Counted from the stretch's first letter, positions 10,001 to 17,942 are shown. The stretch is DNA of 64,000 bases from Pseudomonas sp. Tri1 (GCF_017968885.1 NZ_CP072913.1:1782001-1846000); one strand, 5' to 3'. Made by a program: numbers and translations. The notes: generated by a model from the letters alone, not told the origin.

Positions 10001-10620
10001 ATCCGCTGGCGGACGTCTTGTCCAGCATGCACCACGACATCCGCGTGGTGCCGAACATGCTCGCTGCCGGCCTGTGGCACCAGCTCAGAAGTCAGCGTGC
10101 CACCTCAAGCAAGCCGCGTATCGGTTGGGGCGGCGGCACCAGCCACCGTGGTGACCTGGAGCTCATTGCTGATGTCGTGCGCGAGCTGGCTGACGAAGTC
10201 GAATGGGTGTTCTTCGGCATGTGCCCGGATTTGCTCAAGCCCTATATCCATGAGTTTCATCCTGGCGTGAGCCTGGCGGCTTATCCGGCGAAGCTGGCCA
10301 GCCTGAATCTCGACCTGGCCTTGGCGCCGCTGGAATTTCATATTTTCAACGACTGCAAAAGCAACCTTCGCCTGTTGGAATACGGTGCGTGCGGCTATCC
10401 GGTCATTTGTTCGGATACCGAGGCTTACCGGGGGCACCTGCCTTGTACCCGGGTCCTCACCAACAGCGCCGAAGAATGGCTTGAGGCCATCCGTATGCAC
10501 CTGGCGGATCCGATTGCCAGTTACCGGATGGGTGACGAATTACGTGAAGTGGTACTGCGCGACTTTATCTTGCGCGGCGATAACCTGCAGTACTGGGCCA
10601 ATGGTTGGCTGCCGGATTGA
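7033..10620 (+). CDS. Multi-module flagellin glycosyltransferase (Fgt1-like)
   Basis: A very large protein (1195 aa) that probably glycosylates flagellin in the cytoplasm. Four modules can be read. An N-terminal GT2 (GT-A) module (about 10-230) has VSIAIPAF and an acidic metal-binding motif CDDD. A degenerate second GT-A-like module spans about 345-570. A third GT2 module starts with FAERPLVSIVISVKDD near residue 577. A C-terminal GT-B/GT4-like module (about 870-1190) has IGWGGGTSHRGDLE and NLRLLEYGACGYPVICSD. In the third module the usual Asn-Asp pair is replaced (LLNPNC), so that unit may not bind metal. I chose ATG 7033 over an in-frame TTG at 7024 because GAGAG lies just upstream. Position between flgL and fliC matches fgt1 of the P. 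syringae glycosylation island; the exact sugar is not deducible. Confidence 0.85.
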   Translation: MRVKSAPLVSIAIPAFHPRFFRLALQSALEQTYENLEIVICDDCRTDEIERIVQELSVGANVAVRYLRNPIRLGFQQNLLRCLEESRGEFIKFLCDDDQLLAFCVSQQAAILQEHAQVSLVINKHHLIDADNYALPVRVENTGITQFDAMFNGNDMLAYFEKTTRNILGGLSGALMRRTDVEALLPALARPGEGFEAVLDFALFICLLRRGNLVQLYAEGSGQRLHPERLGHQLKMVEAATVELTWLKEMLAQRSGEPAPASGWVRYQTLGQTKEPGAPEWEEINVYSVIATRQGVIGSQVGTDIESYADLYAQWLACRRFSPLRKQVLSRQIARWTYRPMIIPIIIDAQDDPYALGITLQSIAAQAYACESVLLLSNGRQAVDNHVLRLGLQADWAQQLNGLLPQLDGADWFYLLRAGDRLTESALLIMADRIVSSPAAACLYSDEGALVDDKSVEPIFKPDFNLDLMRGYPYVGRTLAFERARFLACGGFDPSLGELAPHDLIWRLVETDGPQVVGHIPEVQVESTFSFAQWLSLPEVIEQNARLIEAHLKRIGVPHRLHPGPLLALIPRIEYLFAERPLVSIVISVKDDLSALERCVNSLISTTAYPHYEIIIVDNASESAELQHWLRAMAELGSEKLRIFLHPESASEAVIRNFATQHARGEYLLLLNPNCIVLEAAWLEELLNHGQRPEVGIVGPRTLNQQGRVIDSGMIMGLGGLAGRAFVNESITSGGYMQRLQTVQNWSAVGDHCLLVRKHVLEEAGGFDESITTQRINSLELCQQVGKNGYLIVTTPYSDVVLASGVEVNRDPSWKQRLEHEQEAFYQRWLPRIANDPAYNRNLTLTGKSFSLEPGPRTGWNPLITRNVPSILGMAVNTSAVGHYRVSQPLFELEAAGRIVGRVAYDTPSIIDIERQSPDVIILQGRYNVGKFKDITQVKTYSNAMRIYELDDYIAKVPEKNEHRRNMPDNLEDLLRQGIGLCDRVVVSTHPLADVLSSMHHDIRVVPNMLAAGLWHQLRSQRATSSKPRIGWGGGTSHRGDLELIADVVRELADEVEWVFFGMCPDLLKPYIHEFHPGVSLAAYPAKLASLNLDLALAPLEFHIFNDCKSNLRLLEYGACGYPVICSDTEAYRGHLPCTRVLTNSAEEWLEAIRMHLADPIASYRMGDELREVVLRDFILRGDNLQYWANGWLPD

Positions 10621-10683
10621 TCAGCTTCAACCGCGAAATTCCCGGTGTCGCTGATGCGGGCACCTACTCGTTAAGGAATCAAT

Positions 10684-13578
10684 ATGCAAAGCAATGTCCC
10701 AACAGGATCGACTGCGCCGTTGAATGAACGGTTTACCCTGGTGCTGCTCGCTCACGACCAGTCGACTGCCCTGCGGCGGGCGTTGCACCACTACCGCGAC
10801 AGTGCGTTCGCGGTGCTGGTCATCGACTCCTCGAGCCGGATCCACACTGATATCACGGCAGCATTCCCCGGCGTGCAATACCTGCACGCACCCACGGCCA
10901 TTGGTTTCGGCGATAAGGTCCGTCAGGCCGTCGAGCGAGTCGTCACGCCTTACCTGGCGATTGCCGATGCCGAGAGTTTCCTGCTGCCCGAGGCTCTTGA
11001 ACAAGCGTTGGGTTTCCTGGAAACACACCCCGAATACAGTGCCTGCCAAGGCTACAGCCTGGCGTTCGAGGCCCATGCCGACCGTGTCGACTATTACTTG
11101 CTCGATCGCAAGGGCTGTGAAGATTATTCCGGCGCATCGGTCGACACCCGGCTGGCCGCATTTGTCGAGGATTGCCCATCCCTGGTGAATGCACTCACGC
11201 GCACTGAAACCCTGCGACGCAGCTACGCTTCGTTGCCTGCCGGTTTTGACTCGCGGTTGCAGGAAGCCGGCCATTGCTATGGGTTGGTGGCGCAGGCAGG
11301 AGTTCGTTTGCTGGCCATTCCTTATGGCCTGCATGAGCGAAGCCGCGTGGCGAAGCCGCAGGACTCGGTCGCCACGGCGCCTGGTTCCCAGGACTTGCGT
11401 GCGGTCGCTGAGCAGGAACGTATGGCAACGACCTTGGCCAGTGCATTCGGCGTGGATGCTGCGGCGCGAGAACATACCGGAGCCATCGTCAAGAAGCTGG
11501 CTGGGCGTTCGGTGCCGCAGAGCCAAAAGCTGTTCGAGTCGATCTGGGATTCGCGGCGTGGTGAACCGGTTCGGCGTTTCGAACCGACGCAATACGTTGA
11601 GATGCCTTTCTATAACCAGGCTTTTTTTGACGTGCTCAGCACTCTGGAATTCCTGCTTCATGCAGCACCCAGCGGCCGCGTGCAGTTGACGGAGCTGGAA
11701 GCGGTCATGCTCAAGCAGAAGGAGCTGTCTCGTCCCCAGCGCAATACCAGCGCCGAGCCGCTCGATGAACAGCTAGCCAGGGCTTTCCTGAGCTATGCCT
11801 TCAACCAGGATCTGGTGAAGCAACTGCTCGAGGTCATGCAGGCCAAGGGTGACAAGCGCTACGTGCAAATGCTCCAGGCTTGGGAACAACGGCTCAAGGC
11901 GGCAGCGTTTGAAAATACCGCGAGGTTGTTCGACGCTACGCGCTCCGGTCAATTGCTGCGCTGGCTCGAGGCGCGTGAACCGAGTGCGAGTGAAGCCCAG
12001 AAGGTGTCCAAGTACCTGGCCGCTCGTAACGGTGGCCCGACGTTTGGCATTTTGATCCTGGACTTGGAGGCCGACGTCTTCAAGATGCAGGCCACCTTCG
12101 ACAGCATCATCAATGGCTACTGCCGGGCATTCAAGATTGTCGTGTTTACCACCGGTGACCTGCCTGCCGAGACGACGCCACAGCAAGTCCTGCATTTCGT
12201 CAAAGTCAACGAAAGCAATTACGTCGACAAAATCAATCAGATGGTCAGCCAGAGCGATTGCGATTGGATGGTGTTGGCCGAGGCCGGTGATGAATTGACG
12301 CCGGGCGGTCTGTTCCGCGCGGGTGTGGAATTGCTGGCCGCGCCGCAATGCCAAGCCGTGGCGATGGATGAGTTCCAGCGCCAGCCTGACGGGACGCTGG
12401 CCGATGTTTTCCGGCCAGGGTTCAACCTTGACTTGTTGCAAAGCTCCCCGGCCTTGATGGCCCGCCATTGGCTGGTACGCCGCGAGACGCTGGTAAGACT
12501 CGGCGGCTATTCGCGCGAGTTCAAGAATGCGATGGAGTTCGACCTGCTGTTGCGTTTGATCGAGCGGGACGGCCTGGAGGGACTTGCCCACCTGGATGAG
12601 CCTCTGCTGACTTGCCTGGCATTGCCGGTGGGAGAGAATGCCGATGAGCGCAAGACATTGCTGCGTCATCTGGCGGTTCGCGGTTATCAAGCTGACGTGA
12701 GCTCGGTAGTGCCGGGTACGCATAAAATCGACTACCGCTTTGCCGAACGCCCCCTGGTGTCGATCATCGTCCACGGCGTTGGCGATCTGACGACGCTCCA
12801 GCGTTGCCTGCTCAGCGTGCTGCAGCGCACCCGCTATCAGCGCTACGAGGTATTGCTCGGCGCCGTTGCGGCAGATAACGCCGTGCTGCGCACCTGGCTT
12901 CAGGGGCAGGGGCATCAGGCCAGTCGTGTTCGCTTGTTGGATATCGAGCCGGGCATGGCAACCGGGTCCTTGATCAACGCTGCCAGCCAGGAAGCCAAGG
13001 GCGAGTATCTGGTTACCCTGGCGGCAGACAGCGAAGTGGTCAATGTCAACTGGATCGAATCGTTGCTCAATCAGGCCTTGCGTCCGGAAGTTGGCGTGGT
13101 CGGTGCCAAGCTGATCGAACGCGATGGCCGTATCACCCAGGCCGGTCTGATCCTGGGCTTGAATGACGTCGTTGGCTCGGCATTCATCGGCGAGCCGAAG
13201 ACTGCCAGAGGTTACATGAACCGGTTGGTCGTCGAGCAGAATTGCTCGGCGGTGTCTTTTGCCTGCTTGATGATTTCCAAGCAGTTATTCAATGCTGCTG
13301 ACGGCATAGACAGCGACTTGTTCGACGCGGCCTTGGGTGACGTGGACCTGTGCCTCAGAGTCGGCCAGGCCGGGTACCTGACGGTGTGGACGCCACACGT
13401 GCAGGTCATCCAGTCCGGCGTGCTGGCGAGTACGCCAGAGGCGCGTGCGGCGCTGCGTGAGAAGTGGTCCGAGGCGCTCGCCCAGGATCGTTTCTACAAC
13501 GGGAACCTGGCGTTGCAAGGCGCGGGTTTCACCCTGGGACCGGTGCGCAACGTACCCTGGACCGAATTGCTGGCATAA
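10684..13578 (+). CDS. Multi-module flagellin glycosyltransferase (Fgt2-like)
   Basis: A 964-aa glycosyltransferase paralogous to parts of its upstream neighbour. The N-terminal region (about 15-230) is a divergent GT-A unit with a DAES acidic motif. Residues 230-440 look helical and unlike known GT folds. Residues about 455-660 form a second GT-A-like unit (FRPGFNLDLLQ matches FKPDFNLDLMR in the neighbour). The C-terminal GT2 unit begins at FAERPLVSI (686-694), continues with RPEVGVVGAKLIERDGRI and ends near 930. It follows the first glycosyltransferase by 63 bp, with TAAGGAA before the ATG. A hairpin terminator follows. By position and size class it corresponds to fgt2 of P. syringae; acceptor (flagellin Ser/Thr) and donor are inferred. 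Confidence 0.85.
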   Translation: MQSNVPTGSTAPLNERFTLVLLAHDQSTALRRALHHYRDSAFAVLVIDSSSRIHTDITAAFPGVQYLHAPTAIGFGDKVRQAVERVVTPYLAIADAESFLLPEALEQALGFLETHPEYSACQGYSLAFEAHADRVDYYLLDRKGCEDYSGASVDTRLAAFVEDCPSLVNALTRTETLRRSYASLPAGFDSRLQEAGHCYGLVAQAGVRLLAIPYGLHERSRVAKPQDSVATAPGSQDLRAVAEQERMATTLASAFGVDAAAREHTGAIVKKLAGRSVPQSQKLFESIWDSRRGEPVRRFEPTQYVEMPFYNQAFFDVLSTLEFLLHAAPSGRVQLTELEAVMLKQKELSRPQRNTSAEPLDEQLARAFLSYAFNQDLVKQLLEVMQAKGDKRYVQMLQAWEQRLKAAAFENTARLFDATRSGQLLRWLEAREPSASEAQKVSKYLAARNGGPTFGILILDLEADVFKMQATFDSIINGYCRAFKIVVFTTGDLPAETTPQQVLHFVKVNESNYVDKINQMVSQSDCDWMVLAEAGDELTPGGLFRAGVELLAAPQCQAVAMDEFQRQPDGTLADVFRPGFNLDLLQSSPALMARHWLVRRETLVRLGGYSREFKNAMEFDLLLRLIERDGLEGLAHLDEPLLTCLALPVGENADERKTLLRHLAVRGYQADVSSVVPGTHKIDYRFAERPLVSIIVHGVGDLTTLQRCLLSVLQRTRYQRYEVLLGAVAADNAVLRTWLQGQGHQASRVRLLDIEPGMATGSLINAASQEAKGEYLVTLAADSEVVNVNWIESLLNQALRPEVGVVGAKLIERDGRITQAGLILGLNDVVGSAFIGEPKTARGYMNRLVVEQNCSAVSFACLMISKQLFNAADGIDSDLFDAALGDVDLCLRVGQAGYLTVWTPHVQVIQSGVLASTPEARAALREKWSEALAQDRFYNGNLALQGAGFTLGPVRNVPWTELLA

Positions 13579-13908
13579 CTGCGCCTTGTGAGGCGTTCCA
13601 TTGACGCCGGCAGGTAAAACTGCCGGCGTTCTTGTCCAATTGCACCGCCATCCTCAAGACTTCTGTCCAGTGTTCAATACCGTCGCGGGAAATGACACGG
13701 CTTCGTTTGTCATGAAAAAATGCCTTTCCAGAACAAAACGGCGTGACGCATAGGTCACAAAGTGCATCTTCACTGTATTGTATTCCCCGGAGTGGAGGCC
13801 TGTTCGTTCGCTGGACAAGGCGTCCGCCCCTTGGAAAATCAACTATTTTGAAGCGCCCCTGAGCTTTTGGGGGTGAACCTAGTCGCAGTTTATGATCGGG
13901 AAGCCATG
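13579..13908. other. 330-base gap between the second glycosyltransferase and the KASIII gene
   Basis: Apart from the terminator at 13604-13634 this stretch has no convincing gene. It is more A+T-rich than the surrounding coding DNA, as expected of a promoter region. A weak sigma-28-like match exists (TCAAGACT at 13654-13661, 11 bases, TTCAATAC at 13673-13680), with the conserved G of the -10 replaced by A. The short minus-strand reading frame inside it lacks codon-usage support. Confidence 0.5.
13604..13634 (+). terminator. Intrinsic-type terminator after the second glycosyltransferase
   Basis: A perfect 10-bp GC-rich stem (ACGCCGGCAG at 13604-13613, CTGCCGGCGT at 13620-13629) with a 6-base loop, followed by TCTTGT. 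It lies 26 bases after the gene's stop and separates it from the KASIII gene. The T run is weak. Confidence 0.65.
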
Positions 13909-14835
13909 ATGATTGGCATAAAAAGCATAGCGAGTTATGTGCCGACCGCTGGTGTGGATAACTACGCTCAGGGTGCCAAATTCGAGAAGGATGAAGAATT
14001 CATCCTTGGCAAGATTGGTTCGGCGTTCCTGCCGCGCAAAGACGCCGACCAGGAAACCTCGGACCTGTGTGTCGAAGCAGTGAATGCATTGTTCGCCAAC
14101 AATCCGCAGCTTTCGCGCGAGTCAATCGACGCGCTGATCGTCGTCACCCAGAACGGTGACGAAGAGGGGTTGCCGCATACCGCCGCCATCGTGCAGGACA
14201 AACTCGGGCTGCCGACCCATGTGGCGGCGTTCGATATCTCGCTGGGCTGCTCGGGCTATGTGTACGGCATCTATGCCCTGAAAGGCTTCATGGAGGCTGC
14301 AGGGCTGAAGAATGGGCTGCTGGTTACCGCCGACCCGTATTCGAAAATCGTCGATCCTGAAGACCGCAACACCACCATGTTGTTTGGCGATGCCGCCACG
14401 GCAACCTGGATGGCCGAGGACGCCACCTGGCAGTTGGGCAAGGCCAAGTTCGGTACCGATGGTTCCGGCGCGCCACACCTGAAGGTCAGCGACGGGGTGT
14501 TTTTCATGAACGGTCGCCAGGTCTTCAACTTTGCCTTGCTGAAAGTACCCGCTCATTTGCACGAATTGTTGGATGAGTCGTCACTGCAAGCCAGTGATAT
14601 CGATGCGTTCTGCATCCACCAGGGCAGTGCGGCGATTGTCGATGCCGTGGCGCGGCGTTTCGAGGGTGAGCCAGAGAAGTTCATCAAGGACATGGTCGAG
14701 ACCGGTAACACCGTTTCGTCGAGTATTCCGCTACTGCTGGAAAAGCACGTTCTGGATGCTGACTGGAAGCGCGTGGCGATCAGCGGGTTCGGTGTGGGCC
14801 TGTCGTGGGGATCGGCGATTCTTTATCGCGATTGA
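13909..14835 (+). CDS. 3-oxoacyl-ACP synthase III family protein in the flagellin glycosylation island
   Basis: A 308-aa ketoacyl-ACP synthase III (FabH-type) homologue. The full Cys-His-Asn catalytic set is visible: Cys114 in DISLGCSGYVYG, His237 in CIHQGS and Asn267 in ETGNTVSSS. GGGAAG lies 5 bases before ATG 13909, which decides this start over the adjacent ATG 13906 and a TTG at 13867. Location between flagellin glycosyltransferase genes and fliC is that of orf3 in the P. syringae glycosylation island. A likely role is making the short hydroxyacyl chain that decorates the terminal viosamine-type sugar; this is inference. It has its own terminator, and the gap upstream suggests its own promoter. 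It is not the housekeeping fabH by context. Confidence 0.88.
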   Translation: MIGIKSIASYVPTAGVDNYAQGAKFEKDEEFILGKIGSAFLPRKDADQETSDLCVEAVNALFANNPQLSRESIDALIVVTQNGDEEGLPHTAAIVQDKLGLPTHVAAFDISLGCSGYVYGIYALKGFMEAAGLKNGLLVTADPYSKIVDPEDRNTTMLFGDAATATWMAEDATWQLGKAKFGTDGSGAPHLKVSDGVFFMNGRQVFNFALLKVPAHLHELLDESSLQASDIDAFCIHQGSAAIVDAVARRFEGEPEKFIKDMVETGNTVSSSIPLLLEKHVLDADWKRVAISGFGVGLSWGSAILYRD

Positions 14836-14856
14836 TCGACTCATGTTCTTCCTTAG

Positions 14857-14893
14857 ATAGCGCTTCAGGTTGGCCTGTGGCGCTATTTTTTTT
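14857..14893 (+). terminator. Intrinsic terminator after the KASIII gene
   Basis: A stem ATAGCGC (14857-14863) pairs with GCGCTAT (14880-14886), with an inner CAGG/CCTG pairing, and is followed by an uninterrupted T8 tract. It insulates fliC from upstream transcription. Confidence 0.88.
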
Positions 14894-15007
14894 GCCCGCG
14901 ATTTTGTCTCGCGCTTTCTTGACGCCATTTTTCGGGCCTTTACCCGCCGCTAAACCCTTGTTTTGCAAGGGGTGGCAGTCTGCTAGCAAATATTTTGAAA
15001 AAAGCCC

Positions 15008-15034
15008 TCAAGCAAGTTCCCAATCCGACGATAA
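15008..15034 (+). promoter_or_regulatory. Sigma-28 (FliA) promoter of fliC
   Basis: TCAAGCAA (15008-15015), an 11-base spacer, then GACGATAA (15027-15034) match the flagellar sigma-28 form TAAAGTTT-N11-GCCGATAA with exact spacing. It lies about 80 bases before the fliC start, consistent with late-class flagellin expression. Confidence 0.85.
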
Positions 15035-15116
15035 CTATTACGAAGGTTCTCTAGGCCACACCCCGGCGGTTGCCAAGGGCCGGAAGCCGCAGTACCCAAC
15101 CAACGAGGAATTCGTC

Positions 15117-15965
15117 ATGGCTTTAACAGTAAACACTAACACCACATCGCTGAACGTTCAGAAGAACCTGAACCGGGCTTCCGACGCTCTGTCCACTTCG
15201 ATGACCCGTTTGTCTTCCGGCCTGAAAATCAACAGCGCCAAAGACGACGCCGCCGGCCTGCAGATCGCTACCCGTATGACCTCGCAAATCCGCGGTCAGA
15301 CCATGGCGATCAAAAACGCCAACGATGGTATCTCCATGGCGCAGACCGCTGAAGGCGCAATGCAGGAACAAACCAACATTCTGCAGCGTATGCGTGAACT
15401 GGCCATCCAGTCCCGTAACGATAGCAACAGCGCAACCGACCGTGTCGCTCTGAACAAAGAGTTCTCGCAGATGAGCGACGAACTGACCCGTATCGCCAAC
15501 AGCACCAACCTGAACGGTAAGAATCTGCTTGACGGTACCGCCAGCACCATGACCTTCCAGGTTGGTTCGAACACCGGTGCTGACAACCAGATCTCGCTGA
15601 CCTTGAGCGCCAGCTTCGACGCTGCAAGCCTGGGTGTTGACTCGGCAATCACCATCGTTGGTTCCGACAGCGCTGCTGCTGAAACCAACTTCTCGGCCGC
15701 TATGGACGCAATCACCAGCGCGATCGACACCATCAACAGTGCCCGTGCTGACCTCGGTGCTGCACAAAACCGTTTCGCCAGCACTATCTCCAACCTGCAG
15801 AACATCAACGAAAACGCCAGTGCTGCACTGGGTCGCGTACAAGATACCGACTTCGCTGCTGAAACTGCACAACTGACCAAGCAGCAGACTCTGCAGCAAG
15901 CGTCTACCTCGGTTCTGGCCCAGGCCAACCAACTGCCATCCGCTGTACTGAAGCTGCTTCAGTAA
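15117..15965 (+). CDS. fliC: Flagellin FliC
   Basis: The filament subunit, 282 aa, a short flagellin of the P. syringae / P. fluorescens type. ATG 15117 follows ACGAGGAA. The N-terminal D0/D1 region begins ALTVNTNTTSLNVQKNLNR and the C-terminal D1/D0 ends QTLQQASTSVLAQANQLPS. Only a small Ser/Ala-rich variable domain (about 145-205) lies between and would carry O-glycans. Residues 30-51 are the flg22 segment recognised by plant FLS2, with TRLSSGLKINSAKDD at its start. An ORF extended upstream to 14805 is open but would read through the promoter. The gene is flanked by terminators and driven by a sigma-28 promoter. Confidence 0.98.
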   Translation: MALTVNTNTTSLNVQKNLNRASDALSTSMTRLSSGLKINSAKDDAAGLQIATRMTSQIRGQTMAIKNANDGISMAQTAEGAMQEQTNILQRMRELAIQSRNDSNSATDRVALNKEFSQMSDELTRIANSTNLNGKNLLDGTASTMTFQVGSNTGADNQISLTLSASFDAASLGVDSAITIVGSDSAAAETNFSAAMDAITSAIDTINSARADLGAAQNRFASTISNLQNINENASAALGRVQDTDFAAETAQLTKQQTLQQASTSVLAQANQLPSAVLKLLQ

Positions 15966-15981
15966 TAGCTGGATGAGTTTT

Positions 15982-16018
15982 AGCGGGGGAGTGCGCTTGC
16001 GTACTCTCTCGCTTTTTC
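15982..16018 (+). terminator. Intrinsic terminator after fliC
   Basis: AGCGGGGGAGTGCGC pairs, with several G-U wobbles, with GCGTACTCTCTCGCT across a short loop and is followed by T5. It starts 17 bases after the fliC stop, so most fliC transcripts should end here. Confidence 0.8.
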
Positions 16019-16037
16019 CGTTCAAGAGGTGATGGAC

Positions 16038-16415
16038 ATGGATATGAGCGTGAAGCTGAACTTGTCTTATCCAGCGGCGAAGCCAGCTCCTACGGTGGTC
16101 GGAAAACCGGTGGATAAGCCGGTGGAGAAGCCTCAAGCCGACGCTGCTGTCGTGGCTGCGGTGAAGGAAACTCCCAAAGACGCTGCTGCCGAGCAGGACA
16201 AACTCAAGAAGGCCGTTCAGGAAATCGAGAAGTTCGTCCAGTCGGTCAAGCGCAACCTGGAGTTCTCTATTGATGAGCCTTCAGGCAAAGTAGTGGTCAA
16301 AGTGATTGCCAGTGGTTCCGGTGAAGTGATTCGCCAGATCCCGAACGAAGAAGTTCTGAAGCTGGCCAATAGTTTGAATGATGCAAACAGCTTGTTGTTC
16401 AGCGCCGAAGCCTGA
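16038..16415 (+). CDS. flaG: FlaG family protein
   Basis: A 125-aa cytoplasmic protein of the FlaG family, which influences filament length; the biochemical role is not settled. The N-terminal half is Pro/Lys/Ala-rich and likely disordered (PAAKPAPTVVGKPVDKPVEK). The C-terminal half holds the conserved FlaG core (NLEFSIDEPSGKVVVKVI, then GEVIRQIPNEEVLKLA). Upstream in-frame starts exist at 16029 (GTG) and 16032 (ATG), but AAGAGG at 16024-16029 is best spaced for ATG 16038. It lies between fliC and fliD, the standard place in polar-flagellate gamma-proteobacteria. Confidence 0.9.
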   Translation: MDMSVKLNLSYPAAKPAPTVVGKPVDKPVEKPQADAAVVAAVKETPKDAAAEQDKLKKAVQEIEKFVQSVKRNLEFSIDEPSGKVVVKVIASGSGEVIRQIPNEEVLKLANSLNDANSLLFSAEA

Positions 16416-16419
16416 CAAC

Positions 16420-16435
16420 TGGCACGAATTTTGTT
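16420..16435 (+). promoter_or_regulatory. Sigma-54 promoter match upstream of fliD
   Basis: TGGCACG-AATT-TTGTT fits the -24/-12 consensus TGGCACG-N4-TTGCW except that the -12 GC reads GT. It lies just after the flaG stop and about 62 bases before fliD. Confidence 0.55.
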
Positions 16436-16497
16436 GCTATGTTCTTTTGGGCGTTGTAAGGGTCAAAAGGCCGGCGACACACTGAAGGGAGTCCCAC

Positions 16498-17928
16498 ATG
16501 GCAAGTCCAATTCTACCTGGCTTGGGTCTAGGCTCCGGCCTTGATACCACTGCGATCGTCAAGGCCCTGGTCGACTCCGACAAGGCCGCCAAGCAAGGTC
16601 AGATCACCCGAGCGACGACGACGACTACCAACAGTATCTCCGGGGTGGGAACCCTGAAGTCGTTGTTGGCAGCTTTCAATACCGCGATGAAGGACTTGTC
16701 CAGCACAACGACTCCGCAATTCGCGGGTTTTGCTGCAACCTCCTCGACCCCCACTGTTCTGACGGCAACCGCCAGCAACTCGGCGGTGAACGGTACCTAT
16801 TCGATCAAGGTCGATAGTATCGCAACGGCTTCCAAGGTCACTACGGCCGCTTTCGCCGGTGGCACTTCCAGTGCCATTCCGTCCGGTACGTTGACCATCA
16901 AGCAGAACGGTGTCGACTACAACCTGGATGTGGCGTCCGGTGCGACCCTGCAATCGGTTCGCGACGCGATCAATGCCGACACTTCGCTCAAGGCTGCGGG
17001 TTTCAGTGCCAACATCATCACTGACTCTTTCGGTTCGCGCCTGGTGCTGGGTTCCAGCACGACCGGCGCAGGTTCCGACATCTCGGTGAGCGGCATCGCA
17101 GGGCTGGAGATCGATGGGACGAATGTCGTGGGGGCCGGCGGTGCCGCGCTGACGGCCACTTCTGCGGGCGCCATCGGTGCTCTGGCCCAAGATGCCAAGT
17201 TCTCCGTCGATGGCATGGCGCTGACCAGCAAGAGCAATACGGTAAGCACGGCGATTTCCGGGTTGACCTTGAATTTGCTCAGTGGCGGGCCGAGCGCCAG
17301 TTCAACCGTTACCGTGGCACCGAACAACGATGGCCTGAAAGCCTCGATCCAGAAGTTCGTCGATGCCTATAACGCGATCGCCAATAGCATTACCGCTCTG
17401 ACCAAGCCGTCGCTCGACGATGATGGGAAGTTGACGGTGTCGGCAAAATTGACCGGTGACGCATTGCCTCGCTCGCTGCTGGCGGCGATTCGAGCGCCCC
17501 TGTCTGAAACCGGCGCTGGCGACAAGCTGACGTCGATGGCCCAGTTGGGTATTACCACCGATCAGAAGACGGGTGCGTTGAACTTCGATAGCGTCAAATT
17601 CACCGCAGCGATGAGCGATAAAAAGCTCAGCGGCGAAGTCCAAACGTTCTTCACCGGCACCGATGGTCTGCTGGAGCGTATGGGTAAGGCTATCGAACCC
17701 TACACCCAGACCGGCGGCATCCTCGATCAGCGCACCAACACGCTGACCAAGACCCAGACCCGCCTGAAGAACGATCAGGAGGCCTTGGATCGCCGGGTCG
17801 AGACCCTGACCGCCACGCTCACCAAAAAGTACAACGACATGGATACCCTGGTCGGCAAGCTGAAGGCTACTGCCAGCAACATCACCTCGATGTTCGAAGC
17901 ATTGACGGCACAACAGAAAAACAGCTGA
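16498..17928 (+). CDS. fliD: Filament cap protein FliD (HAP2)
   Basis: FliD caps the filament and helps flagellin fold at the tip. The 476-aa product shows the FliD N-terminus (PGLGLGSGLDTTAIVKALV) and a C-terminal coiled-coil stretch (about 395-470, LDQRTNTLTKTQTRLKNDQE). The middle is Thr/Ser/Ala-rich. GAAGGGAG lies before ATG 16498. It has a sigma-54-type promoter match upstream and a strong terminator downstream, and precedes its secretion chaperones fliS and fliT. Confidence 0.96.
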   Translation: MASPILPGLGLGSGLDTTAIVKALVDSDKAAKQGQITRATTTTTNSISGVGTLKSLLAAFNTAMKDLSSTTTPQFAGFAATSSTPTVLTATASNSAVNGTYSIKVDSIATASKVTTAAFAGGTSSAIPSGTLTIKQNGVDYNLDVASGATLQSVRDAINADTSLKAAGFSANIITDSFGSRLVLGSSTTGAGSDISVSGIAGLEIDGTNVVGAGGAALTATSAGAIGALAQDAKFSVDGMALTSKSNTVSTAISGLTLNLLSGGPSASSTVTVAPNNDGLKASIQKFVDAYNAIANSITALTKPSLDDDGKLTVSAKLTGDALPRSLLAAIRAPLSETGAGDKLTSMAQLGITTDQKTGALNFDSVKFTAAMSDKKLSGEVQTFFTGTDGLLERMGKAIEPYTQTGGILDQRTNTLTKTQTRLKNDQEALDRRVETLTATLTKKYNDMDTLVGKLKATASNITSMFEALTAQQKNS

Positions 17929-17942
17929 TTTCGATCGATGCA

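Noticed and set aside
13867..13908. TTG start adding 14 residues to the KASIII protein
   Set aside because: No RBS, and the KASIII fold begins at MIGIKSIASYVP; GGGAAG fits ATG 13909.
14805..15116. N-terminal extension of flagellin from an upstream in-frame start
   Set aside because: It would start within the KASIII gene and read through its terminator and the sigma-28 promoter; flagellins start at MALTVNTN.
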